From assembly GCF_014841115.1 (NCBI RefSeq), contig NZ_JACYTP010000009.1, forward strand, positions 124,001 through 188,000: a stretch of DNA of 64,000 bases, in the 5' to 3' direction. Below the pieces are notes generated by a model. That model ran no database searches and was not told the origin of the DNA. It saw only the letters and a list, made by a program, of their open reading frames with translations. Shown piece after piece: positions 26,774-34,907 of the stretch; the first letter of the stretch is position 1; the number at the start of each line of letters is the position of its first letter. This DNA is from Photobacterium arenosum (GTDB taxonomy: Bacteria; Pseudomonadota; Gammaproteobacteria; Enterobacterales; Vibrionaceae). The position numbers and the translations under genes were made by a program.

Positions 26774-28268
26774 AAATGTCCAGTCCTTGTTTCAGAGGGA
26801 GGTTGACCAAAATTTCCGTTCCTTGCCCCGGTTCACTGCTGATATCCAATTCGCCACCAAGAAATTCTAGCCGTTCACGCATGTTGCGAAGGCCGATTCC
26901 TTTGCCATTCATGGCGTGTTGCACATTAAATCCCGTCCCGTTATCGCGAATAATAAACTGCAAGTTTTCCTGTATCACTGAAAGTTCTGCATCGATAGCG
27001 TCAGACTGAGCATGCTTGCTGATGTTCACCAGTGATTCCTGAGCCACCCGGTATAGCGTCGTCATCATATCTGTAGAGAGGCTGGCGTTGCCAAGTGTCA
27101 GAGAACGATTGACACGTATGCCGGTCGAAGCGGAAAAATCACTGAGCAAGTTATCCAGTGCCGCAGTCAGTCCTATGTCATCCAACGAGCTGGGACGCAG
27201 ACTGTGCGAGATACGCCTCAGTTCGGCAATGGCCTGCAACAGGGAGGATTCACTCAGACCTCGATGGCGTATGGCCTGTTCGATGTCTGATCTGGCTATT
27301 TTGTCCTGAAGCAATTCCAGATGGCACTTGCAGGAAACCAGCAACTGGTTCACCCCGTCGTGGAGTTCTCTGGCGACATGCTTTTTCTCTTCTTCCTGAA
27401 ACATGACAGTTTTATACGCCAGCTCTTTTAAGCGGCTGTCTGCTAACCTGTGCTCATGAAGGTTGATCGCCAGCGTGGTGATCAGAATGATCAGAGTGGT
27501 GATGGCAACCAGAACAATGACAGAAATGAAGGTCGTCCGAATGTTAGCCTGTACTCCCTGTTCGACCTTGGCCATTTGGCGGGCGACATCTTCAATGTAC
27601 AGGCCGGTACCTATCATCCAGCGCCATTTAGGCAACCATGCCGCATAACTGAGCTTTGTCACGATTAAATCACTGGAGGGTTTATGCCAGAGGTACTGAT
27701 GGAAACCACCGCCAGACTTGGCTTTTTCTATCAGTGCCTGAATGAGGTAATTGCCATTATTATCCTGCAAATCCAATAAATTTTTTCCGACCAGTTCAGG
27801 TAAAACAGGGTGGGCCAGATTGGTGCCATCTTCATGGTAAACAAAAAAATAGCCGTCATTGCCGTATCTCAGGTCGTTCAGAACACGTTTTACTTCCGCC
27901 TTGGCTTTTTCATCATTGGCTGCGGCGTTTTGATAGATGTGATTAATGCTATCGAGGGCAAGATCGACAGTGTCTTTCAATGCCTGCTCTTTAGATGCGA
28001 TCAGGCTGGCACGAAAAGTGGCGATTTCTTTTTGCCCGAGTGAGGTTGCCTGATGGATAGCAATCCAGCTGATCGCAGCGCTGATCAGCAGTAATGGGAG
28101 CAGTGTCAGTAAGATCAGCTTCACTTTCAGGGGCATAGTTGCAAACGTAGGGCTGTTGAGCGATTGCATAGTTGTCTTGAATGTTAACAATTTGTTGGGG
28201 ATATCAAAGAAAAATAGCGGCACTTTATGGAAAAAGTGCCGGCTAGCTCTAGATTTGCGGGGTTTCAT
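26742..28268 (-). CDS. Cache-domain sensor histidine kinase (NarX/HisKA_3 type)
   Basis: Up to 508 residues. Membrane helix at about 48-70, periplasmic single-cache domain 75-235 (RYGNDGYFFVYHEDGTNLAH and WRWMIGTGLYIEDV are typical of sCache_2), second membrane helix 246-270, then a HisKA_3 phosphoacceptor (His303 in ARELHDGVNQ) and a compact ATPase (DNGTGFNV, GKGIGLRNMRERLE). The cache domain probably senses a dicarboxylate or other small acid taken up by the neighbouring TRAP system. The start is unsure: Met1 lies 8 bases after the dctM stop; Met34 or Met45 would remove a basic leader. It overlaps the response regulator by 32 bases. Confidence 0.85.
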   Translation of the reverse strand: MKPRKSRASRHFFHKVPLFFFDIPNKLLTFKTTMQSLNSPTFATMPLKVKLILLTLLPLLLISAAISWIAIHQATSLGQKEIATFRASLIASKEQALKDTVDLALDSINHIYQNAAANDEKAKAEVKRVLNDLRYGNDGYFFVYHEDGTNLAHPVLPELVGKNLLDLQDNNGNYLIQALIEKAKSGGGFHQYLWHKPSSDLIVTKLSYAAWLPKWRWMIGTGLYIEDVARQMAKVEQGVQANIRTTFISVIVLVAITTLIILITTLAINLHEHRLADSRLKELAYKTVMFQEEEKKHVARELHDGVNQLLVSCKCHLELLQDKIARSDIEQAIRHRGLSESSLLQAIAELRRISHSLRPSSLDDIGLTAALDNLLSDFSASTGIRVNRSLTLGNASLSTDMMTTLYRVAQESLVNISKHAQSDAIDAELSVIQENLQFIIRDNGTGFNVQHAMNGKGIGLRNMRERLEFLGGELDISSEPGQGTEILVNLPLKQGLDIYGKNSSAVSG

Positions 28269-28275
28269 TGCAAGG

Positions 28276-29559
28276 CTACAGTCCGTAGAAGCCAGGGAAT
28301 ATTAAGACAGAGGCCAGGATCAGAACCTGAATGGTAATGAAGGGCATAACACCTTTATAAATATCCCGCGTGGTAATACCGTCAGGCGCAACGCCTTTAA
28401 GGTAAAACAGGCTGAAACCAAAGGGCGGAGTCAGGAAGGAGGTTTGCAGATTCATGGCAATCAGAATGGCAAACCAAAGCATATTGATCCCCATAGCATC
28501 GGCAATAGGCGCAAGGATCGGCACCACAATAAAGCAGATTTCAACGAAATCGATGAAAAATCCCAGAATCAGAATGATGAGCATGGTCAGGATCAGGAAA
28601 CTCCATTCTTCACCGGGTAAAGACAGCATCCACTCTTCGACCAGATAATCACCGCCTGTGTAGGTGAATGCCATAGAGAAAGCTGTCGCACCTAGCAGGA
28701 TACCAAACACCATGGCGGTTACTTTGACGGTTTCAAATGCACTGTCATACAGCATGCGCCATGAGAACTGGCGGTAAACGAGCGACAGCAAAACCGCCCC
28801 CATGCCGCCCAAAGCAGCAGACTCGGTAGGGGTGGCGATACCCGCAAAAATTGACCCTAACACCACGATAATCAGCGCCAGAGGCGGCAACACGGCTTTC
28901 AGTGCCGTGATAACTTCCTGCTGACGAGACTGGTCGGGATCCCGTTCCATCGGCTGGGTGGCTTCCGGATTCAACCAGCTGTAAATGACGATGTAAACGA
29001 TATAAGCCAGTACCAGTGCGAGGCCGGGCCAGATAGCGGCCTGAAACAGATCGCCAACCGGAATTCCCAGTACGTCACCCAACAAAATCAATACGATGGA
29101 TGGCGGGATGATCTGACCCAGGGTACCTGAAGCACAAATTGTGCCTGTCGCCAGGCCTTTGCTGTACTGATATTTCATCATAACAGGCAGGGATATCAGG
29201 CCCATTGCGACAACAGAAGCCCCGACCACGCCGGTTGACGCGGCCAGCAGCGATCCTACTAATACTGTTGAGATAGCCAGACCACCGCGAACACTACCGA
29301 AAAGTTTCCCCATGGACTCCAGCAGTTGTTCTGCCAGGCGGGTTTTTTGCAGCACCAGGCCCATAAAGACGAAAAGCGGTACGGCCATGAGCACAGTATT
29401 TTGCATAATGCTCATGATACGAAACGGCATGAATGCAAAGATTTCCGGCCCTTCTGCCCAGACGCCGAACAGCAGTGCGATGCCGCCGAAGGTAAATGCC
29501 ACTGGAAACCCGAGTAACAGGGCAAACAGGGCAACGATAAACATGATGATACCAACCAC
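28276..29559 (-). CDS. dctM: TRAP transporter large permease DctM
   Basis: 427 residues with about twelve hydrophobic segments. Family blocks are FPVAFTFGGIALLFG, FVFMGLVLQKTRLAEQLLES, GTICASGTLGQIIPPSIVLI and FLTPPFGFSLFYLKGVAP. DctM is the sodium-coupled translocation unit that works with DctQ and the periplasmic binder DctP. It begins 10 bases after dctQ and is followed 7 bases later by the sensor kinase gene. Confidence 0.93.
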   Translation of the reverse strand: MVGIIMFIVALFALLLGFPVAFTFGGIALLFGVWAEGPEIFAFMPFRIMSIMQNTVLMAVPLFVFMGLVLQKTRLAEQLLESMGKLFGSVRGGLAISTVLVGSLLAASTGVVGASVVAMGLISLPVMMKYQYSKGLATGTICASGTLGQIIPPSIVLILLGDVLGIPVGDLFQAAIWPGLALVLAYIVYIVIYSWLNPEATQPMERDPDQSRQQEVITALKAVLPPLALIIVVLGSIFAGIATPTESAALGGMGAVLLSLVYRQFSWRMLYDSAFETVKVTAMVFGILLGATAFSMAFTYTGGDYLVEEWMLSLPGEEWSFLILTMLIILILGFFIDFVEICFIVVPILAPIADAMGINMLWFAILIAMNLQTSFLTPPFGFSLFYLKGVAPDGITTRDIYKGVMPFITIQVLILASVLIFPGFYGL

Positions 29560-29569
29560 GGAATATTCC

Positions 29570-30094
29570 TTATTTTTCGTGGAACAGGCTTGGGTTTACC
29601 AGCCGGTTAATGTTGTGCAGCAGCATTCCGATCCCTGAAATGGCCATAAACAGGAAAGAAAGAGGGATCAGGCCTTTAATCAGCCAGCGATAAGGTAAAC
29701 CGCCCGGGTCGCCGCTGGACTCACCAAGAGAGTAGGATTCTTTCATATAATCAACGCCATACCAGTACACCAGGATACAGAATGGCAGCAGGAAAAAGAG
29801 TGTCCCCAGCAGGTCGATAATGGCGCGGGTTTTGAGAGTGAAACGTTCGTAGAAAACATCTACCCGCACATGGCCGCCAGCCTTAAGTGCGTAGGGAACA
29901 CCCAACAGGAAAACGGCAGAGAACAGATGCCACTCCATCTCCTGCATGGCAATAGAAACATGGTTAAAGGCATACCGCATAACAACATCATAAAAAACGT
30001 TGAACATCAGTATGATAAACAGAGTGCTGGCCATCCAGCCAAGCAAATCAGAAAACCGGTTGATGATTTTTTCGAAGGCTAACAAGCTTCGCAT
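29570..30094 (-). CDS. dctQ: TRAP transporter small permease DctQ
   Basis: 174 residues from the ATG at 30094, which is preceded by CGGAG 5 bases upstream; the open frame continues further upstream through a hairpin and is not used. Four hydrophobic segments are visible, with the family segment VVMRYAFNHVSIAMQEMEWH and GGHVRVDVFYERF. It pairs with DctM to form the membrane part of a tripartite dicarboxylate-type importer. Confidence 0.9.
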   Translation of the reverse strand: MRSLLAFEKIINRFSDLLGWMASTLFIILMFNVFYDVVMRYAFNHVSIAMQEMEWHLFSAVFLLGVPYALKAGGHVRVDVFYERFTLKTRAIIDLLGTLFFLLPFCILVYWYGVDYMKESYSLGESSGDPGGLPYRWLIKGLIPLSFLFMAISGIGMLLHNINRLVNPSLFHEK

Positions 30095-30136
30095 AATAAC
30101 TCCGTCGCGAGGCAACATTCCAGACTGATAAATAAG

Positions 30137-30161
30137 CATGCACCGGACAGACCGGTGCATG
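30137..30161 (-). terminator. Hairpin between dctP and dctQ (attenuation or mRNA-stability element)
   Basis: A perfect 10-bp stem (CATGCACCGG / CCGGTGCATG, loop of 5) lies 10 bases after the dctP stop and before dctQ; on the minus strand it is followed by CTTATTTATC. In TRAP operons such an element usually keeps the binding protein in excess over the permeases. Confidence 0.65.
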
Positions 30162-30170
30162 ACTTTAGTG

Positions 30171-31262
30171 TTATTTCTGTTCAGCCTGACTGTCGAGATA
30201 GGCTTTATCAGCAATCAGCGTCCATTCACGGGCTTTTTTCAGATAGGCCGCTTGTGAATCCAGGATCTCTTTTGCCAGAGGATCACTCTTGGCCTGCTCT
30301 TCAAGCAATTCATCGTTGGCCTGGCGAATGGCTGCCATGACGTCATCCGGGAAGTTCATGACTTTGATGTTCGGATATTCTTCCTTCATGGTTGACCAGT
30401 TCTCAGCACTGGCGTGGGTATTTAAGATATACATGTCATAGGCAGAGAGGCGCATCGCAACGCGCAGAATTTCCTGCAGATCAGCCGGCAGGCGCTCCCA
30501 GGATTGTTTGTTAACCAGAAATTGCAGTTCAGTTGCAGGCTCATGCCAGCCGGTATAGTAATAAGGTGCGATTTTGTGGAAACCCATTCTCAGGTCCAGG
30601 CCCGGTCCCACCCATTCCAGCGCATCAATGGTACGGCGCTCAAGTGCTGTGTAGAGCTCGCCCGGCGCAATATTGGTCGGACTGGCACCTAACTTAGCCA
30701 GTACCTCACCGGCAAAGCCCGGAATACGGATTTTCAGGCCTTTCAGATCATCAGTCGTTTTGATCTCTTTCTGAAACCAGCCGCCCATCTGAACGCCCGT
30801 GTTACCACCGGGGAATGACAGCAGGTTATGCGGGCCATAGACTTTTTCCATCAGTTCCATGCCGCCACCGTGATAGAACCAGGCATACTGTTCGGCCGCG
30901 ACCATACCGAAGGGCATAGTGGAGAAATAAAGGGTATTCGGTACTTTGCCTTTCCAGTAGTAAGACGCCGAGTGGCCAATGTCATACTGGCCGGCTTTTA
31001 CCATATCAAACACGCCCAGCGGCGCTTTGTGTTTATTGGCAGAATCGATTCGGATCTGCAAACGGCCGTTAGACATTTTCTCTGCTATCTCGGCCATGGT
31101 TTTGGTGGTGTCACCAAAAATAGGAAAGTTTGCGCCCCAGGTTTCCGCCAGCTTCAGGCGATAGACTTTTTCTGCGGAATAAGCGGCGGTACTGGAAAGT
31201 AAAACCGCAACCGCGCTGGCTGCCACCAGAGCATTGCGTACAGTGCGTTTTACCAGACTCAT
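30171..31262 (-). CDS. dctP: TRAP transporter periplasmic binding protein DctP
   Basis: 363 residues with a signal peptide (MSLVKRTVRNALVAASAVAV, cleavage near AYSA, residue 30). The mature protein has the DctP fold: ETWGANFPIFGDTTKTMAEI, GGNTGVQMGGWFQKEI and DLKGLKIRIPGFAGEVLAKL, where the Arg in KIRIPG is the conserved carboxylate ligand. It is followed by ERRTIDALEWVGPG. A C4-dicarboxylate or related organic acid is the likely ligand; exact specificity cannot be read. First gene of the operon. Confidence 0.92.
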   Translation of the reverse strand: MSLVKRTVRNALVAASAVAVLLSSTAAYSAEKVYRLKLAETWGANFPIFGDTTKTMAEIAEKMSNGRLQIRIDSANKHKAPLGVFDMVKAGQYDIGHSASYYWKGKVPNTLYFSTMPFGMVAAEQYAWFYHGGGMELMEKVYGPHNLLSFPGGNTGVQMGGWFQKEIKTTDDLKGLKIRIPGFAGEVLAKLGASPTNIAPGELYTALERRTIDALEWVGPGLDLRMGFHKIAPYYYTGWHEPATELQFLVNKQSWERLPADLQEILRVAMRLSAYDMYILNTHASAENWSTMKEEYPNIKVMNFPDDVMAAIRQANDELLEEQAKSDPLAKEILDSQAAYLKKAREWTLIADKAYLDSQAEQK

Positions 31263-31711
31263 GTTTCACGTCCTCATTGTTATTGTGATAGCGGGATAAT
31301 CCCTATGCAATCAAAGCATTGAACAAACTATAGGCCTGAACAAGCGCAATAACACTGAGTGGAGATCAAATAAGATCGTGATAAATAGCGACTAAGGTAT
31401 TACGTATTAACACGTAGGTTATCTTTTTAGTTAAATTTAACTGTTTGATAAATAACTAATACTTAGTGCGTCATGTGCTTTGGTGAGTTTCGTAAACTAC
31501 GTAGAAAAGACATAGGTAATTATGTTAACTATTTGTGATGGGTGTGAAGTGGCTCACTGATGACAGATCGGCATTACTTCACCCGAGCGTACCCTTGGCC
31601 GACTGGCGTTATCAGCATAAAGTCGTTACTATCAGTTTGTATGCAATTTAAGCAGTTTGTGGTTGTTATGAACCTTTCACCGTATAGCACGCAGATAGCA
31701 GAGAAGGGGAT
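31263..31711. other. 449-bp intergenic region with no identified element
   Basis: A+T-rich divergent region between dctP and the DUF1289 gene; it must hold both promoters. No sigma-54 signature, tRNA, or convincing operator was found. Short palindromes such as TTAGTTAAATTTAACTG (near 31432) are present but unexplained. Confidence 0.4.
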
Positions 31712-31963
31712 ATGGAGCAGTTAGAACTTTTTACCATTCCCAGCCCGTGTATTGGTGTCTGCCAGGTGAATAACAGAGGGTATTGCAAAGGTTGCCTGAG
31801 AAGCCGAGAAGAGCGATTTCACTGGCAGGTGATGAGCAACGATCAAAAACGGCATGTGATCAAATTATGCCGGCAACGTTACCTGCGTTTACTCAAGCGC
31901 AAGCGAGATCTGGAAATGCAGGCCGCGAACGGGCCAGACAATCCGCAGCAAGATCTGTTCTAG
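31712..31963 (+). CDS. DUF1289-family small Cys-rich protein
   Basis: 83 residues with the DUF1289 motif SPCIGVCQVNNRGYCKGCLR (four Cys spaced as in the family) near residues 11-30, followed by a basic helix with HWQVMSNDQKRHVI. GGGGA precedes the ATG by a few bases. The Cys set suggests a metal or iron-sulfur site; no function is established for the family. A terminator follows about 35 bases after the stop. Confidence 0.82.
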   Translation: MEQLELFTIPSPCIGVCQVNNRGYCKGCLRSREERFHWQVMSNDQKRHVIKLCRQRYLRLLKRKRDLEMQAANGPDNPQQDLF

Positions 31964-31998
31964 AATTTCATTTCGTTTCATGCAAAATCACCAGACAC

Positions 31999-32026
31999 AA
32001 AAAAAGCGCCCTGAGGCGCTTTTTTC
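31999..32026. terminator. Bidirectional terminator between DUF1289 gene and rplY
   Basis: AAAAAGCGCC CTGA GGCGCTTTTT with A-run before and T-run after; serves both convergent genes. Confidence 0.92.
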
Positions 32027-32051
32027 TTCAGCGTTTTCACACCAACCGCAA

Positions 32052-32330
32052 TTAGATGCGGATAAAGTCCATGTGCTGAACTTTTGGCTTGAATGGGTGA
32101 CGCTGGATGTCTTGTGGCTTAACGTTCACTTCTTTACCGTCGATTACCAGAGTGATGGCATCGTAGAAGCCTTCTTTATCCATCTGGTTGATCACGTCAT
32201 CGTGGTTCAGTTCGATTGCAACTGGAGCTTCAGTGCCACCGTAGATGATCGCTGGGAATTTGTTAGTGTGACGCAGGCGGCGGCTCGCACCTTTACCCAG
32301 GTCTGAACGTACTTGTGCTTCAAATTTCAT
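32052..32330 (-). CDS. rplY: Ribosomal protein bL25
   Basis: 92 residues from the ATG at 32330 (a longer frame upstream is not used). The sequence [20 protein letters not shown] followed by KFPAIIYGG and ending [15 protein letters not shown] matches short-form L25, which binds 5S rRNA loop E in the large subunit. E. coli rplY (94 residues) sits next to yejH/radD; here hutA lies between rplY and radD. A leader hairpin upstream may serve autoregulation. Confidence 0.95.
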   Translation of the reverse strand: MKFEAQVRSDLGKGASRRLRHTNKFPAIIYGGTEAPVAIELNHDDVINQMDKEGFYDAITLVIDGKEVNVKPQDIQRHPFKPKVQHMDFIRI

Positions 32331-32362
32331 GATAACTACTCTTAAGTGAGTGAATAAAAGAA

Positions 32363-32394
32363 GGTATTTCAGTAATGCGACCTTACTGAGTACC
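32363..32394 (-). promoter_or_regulatory. Leader hairpin upstream of rplY, possible bL25 autoregulatory site
   Basis: On the minus strand GGTA-C-TCAGTAA and TTACTGA-AA-TACC pair around a 7-base loop, giving a 7-bp upper stem, a small internal loop and a 4-bp lower stem, 33 bases before the rplY ATG. L25 synthesis is known to be autoregulated through its leader in gammaproteobacteria; that this hairpin is the site is inference. Confidence 0.45.
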
Positions 32395-32598
32395 GTCAAA
32401 TTGAGCGCGGATACTAACACTCCCTCATGAAACTGACAAGAAAAAATCCTGACAAGCCTTTTAAACAACGAAAAAATCATCAGAACCATCCCATGCATAG
32501 CTCTTTTCTACTTGCAACAAAATACACCCAACAAGTTTCATAAATTGGACTTAGTTCCAATAAAATTGCCCAACTGTGATATAAATAACATTGAGATT

Positions 32599-32617
32599 GA
32601 TAGTAATTATCATTTGT
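32599..32617. promoter_or_regulatory. Fur box upstream of hutA
   Basis: GATAGTAATTATCATTTGT matches the 19-base Fur consensus at 13 positions and is followed by a -10-like TATAAT (about 32622), so iron repression of hutA is likely. Confidence 0.65.
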
Positions 32618-32676
32618 TTTTGTATAATCTTTACCAATAACGAATCTAATTGATAAAAAAATTGATAGCAGGGTAT

Positions 32677-34833
32677 ATGAATCACAAACAACTCTCACTG
32701 ATTGCCAGCTCTGTATTGCTGGCCCTTTCTCCTTCATTGCATGCTCAGGAAAAAAAATCTTATACAGATGAAATGGTGGTTACGGCAACGCGCACCGAGC
32801 AAAGTATTATGAATGTGCCGGGGTCTGTATCGAAAGTCACTGCCGAGGACATGGAAAAAAACCTGGCGAATGATCTGCAAGATGCGCTGAAGTATGAGCC
32901 CGGTGTCCAGGTGAATGGCAATGGCCGCTTCGGGATTTCTGATTTCACTGTGCGTGGTGTTTCCGGAAATCGCGTGAAAGTCATGGTTGATAATGTTGAG
33001 CAGCCTGCCGGGTATAATCCGGGTGCCGACCAGATGCGCAAGTATTCAAATGGATTCGAGGTTGATACTTTAACCGCTGTTGAAGTAAGCAAAGGTCCGG
33101 GCTCAAGCCTCTATGGTAGTGATGCCATTGGCGGTACAGTCTTGCTGAGAACGAAAAATCCTGAAGATGTATTACAGACTGGAGAAAACAATCATCTGGC
33201 TGTCAAAACGGGTTACGCAAGCAGCAGTGATCAATACAAAGCAACGATTGAAGCAGCGAATCGTACCGGTGCTGTTGAAAGTTTGCTGATTTATACCTAT
33301 CGGGATGGCCATGAAACAAAAGCGCATGGTGATGGGGCTGATATTGAAGGTCGCAGTCGTGGGCAGGCGAACCCGCTGACTTTTGCATCGCATAACGTGC
33401 TTGGCAAAGTGTATGTCCAGGTGAACGACGCCAACCGGGTTGGTCTGGTTGCAGAATATTATACACGCGATACAGATGCCCAAATTCTGAGCCAGGAAAA
33501 TTACGATGCTGGTGGCGGTTTCATGCCGGGTTTTGTTTATACCAATGTGCGAGGTCATGATGAAGATGCTCGGATCCGATTGGGGCTGAACCACGAATGG
33601 CAGGCCAATCTTGCCGTTGCGGATTCCGTGAGCTGGGCGTTGAACTGGCAGCAGAGTGAAAGTAAACACGATAACTACGATCATACTGATAGATATGGTA
33701 ATCGGAATCGCTACCGTGGCGGTGAAGATTCAAGCACTCAGTTTGATGCACAGTTTAATAAAGCCATTGCGTTATCCAATACTCGTCATGAGCTGACTTA
33801 TGGCTTGAGTGTTGTACAAAATGAGTTCGAGCTGGATTATAAAGACTATTTCCTGGATGCAGGGACAGAGAAACCTGGTCCTGTAGAAGTGCCAAATGCA
33901 AAATCTGTGAAATACGGTATTTTCCTGCAGGATCAACTGTATTTAATGCAGGATCAGCTGGTGGTGACAGGCGGTCTCCGCTACGACAACTATCAGGCTG
34001 AACCAGCTTCCTCTTCTGGTCTGTCAGACCATGAAAGTGATGCTGTCACGGGTCGTTTGGGGGCGGTATATCACTGGACGGAGAGTTTCAATACATACGC
34101 TCAGATCAGTCAGGGCTTCCGTTCACCAACTATTGGTGAAATGTATGAAGATAAAGATAACAGTGCGCTTGGTTACAAGATTGTTGCCAACCCGAATCTG
34201 AAATCAGAGAAAAGCCTTGCTTACGAAATTGGTGCAAGAACACAGGGGCGCATCGGTTTGATGAGCATCGCGGCTTTCTACACCGACTATAAAGATTTCA
34301 TTGCTTCCCAAACTGAGGTTGTCAGCGGTATTCAAATCACCAGTAATGAAAACTTAGACTCGGCCAAAATTTATGGTGCTGAATTCGCATCTGAACTCTG
34401 GTTGGACGAAGCTCTGAACGCGCCAAGCGGTACTTACGCAAAAGTATCTCTGGCTTACCAGGAAGGCGAAGATAAAAAGACAGGTGAGGCCTTAGATTCT
34501 GTCGCTCCGTTTACATCGGTTGTGGGTCTTGGTTATGACGCACCGAGTGGTGATTGGGGCAGTGAGGTCAATGCGGTTTATGTTGCATCGAAATCTGGTT
34601 CAGACTGGTCGAGTGATACTAATGTTGATGCGCCAAGCTACACTGTGGTTGACCTGACCGCTTATTACACACCAACCGAAGATCTGGTGCTTCGTGCTGG
34701 CTTGTTTAACGCGTTTGACAAAAAATACTGGCGTTATCAGGACATTGAAGGCTTTACAGCAAGTGAACCCGGCTTGGGTCGTCACACGCAACCAGGTCGC
34801 AACTGGGGTGTGAATGTGGATTACGCATTCTGA
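32677..34833 (+). CDS. hutA: HutA-type TonB-dependent heme receptor
   Basis: 718 residues from the ATG at 32677, which gives a clean signal peptide (MNHKQLSLIASSVLLALSPS, cleavage after LHA). A TonB box region EMVVTATRTE comes first, then the plug (PGVQVNGNGRFGISDFTVRG, GPGSSLYGSDAIGGTV) and a 22-strand barrel. The heme-receptor marks FRSP (a variant of FRAP) and NPNL are present around residues 485-520. The C-terminus ends in NVDYAF. It imports heme, or heme from heme proteins, across the outer membrane. A Fur box lies upstream; hutBCD and hutXZ are 22 kb away. Confidence 0.92.
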   Translation: MNHKQLSLIASSVLLALSPSLHAQEKKSYTDEMVVTATRTEQSIMNVPGSVSKVTAEDMEKNLANDLQDALKYEPGVQVNGNGRFGISDFTVRGVSGNRVKVMVDNVEQPAGYNPGADQMRKYSNGFEVDTLTAVEVSKGPGSSLYGSDAIGGTVLLRTKNPEDVLQTGENNHLAVKTGYASSSDQYKATIEAANRTGAVESLLIYTYRDGHETKAHGDGADIEGRSRGQANPLTFASHNVLGKVYVQVNDANRVGLVAEYYTRDTDAQILSQENYDAGGGFMPGFVYTNVRGHDEDARIRLGLNHEWQANLAVADSVSWALNWQQSESKHDNYDHTDRYGNRNRYRGGEDSSTQFDAQFNKAIALSNTRHELTYGLSVVQNEFELDYKDYFLDAGTEKPGPVEVPNAKSVKYGIFLQDQLYLMQDQLVVTGGLRYDNYQAEPASSSGLSDHESDAVTGRLGAVYHWTESFNTYAQISQGFRSPTIGEMYEDKDNSALGYKIVANPNLKSEKSLAYEIGARTQGRIGLMSIAAFYTDYKDFIASQTEVVSGIQITSNENLDSAKIYGAEFASELWLDEALNAPSGTYAKVSLAYQEGEDKKTGEALDSVAPFTSVVGLGYDAPSGDWGSEVNAVYVASKSGSDWSSDTNVDAPSYTVVDLTAYYTPTEDLVLRAGLFNAFDKKYWRYQDIEGFTASEPGLGRHTQPGRNWGVNVDYAF

Positions 34834-34907
34834 TTTTTTGATGGAATTCACTGTCTGAATTTAGCCGCACATCACTGTGCGGCTTTGTTCATTCTGAATC
34901 ATCAGAC

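Noticed and set aside
32331..32498. N-terminal extension of rplY from an upstream ATG
   Set aside because: The extension is unlike any L25 and overlaps the leader hairpin; the ATG at 32330 gives the standard 92-residue protein.
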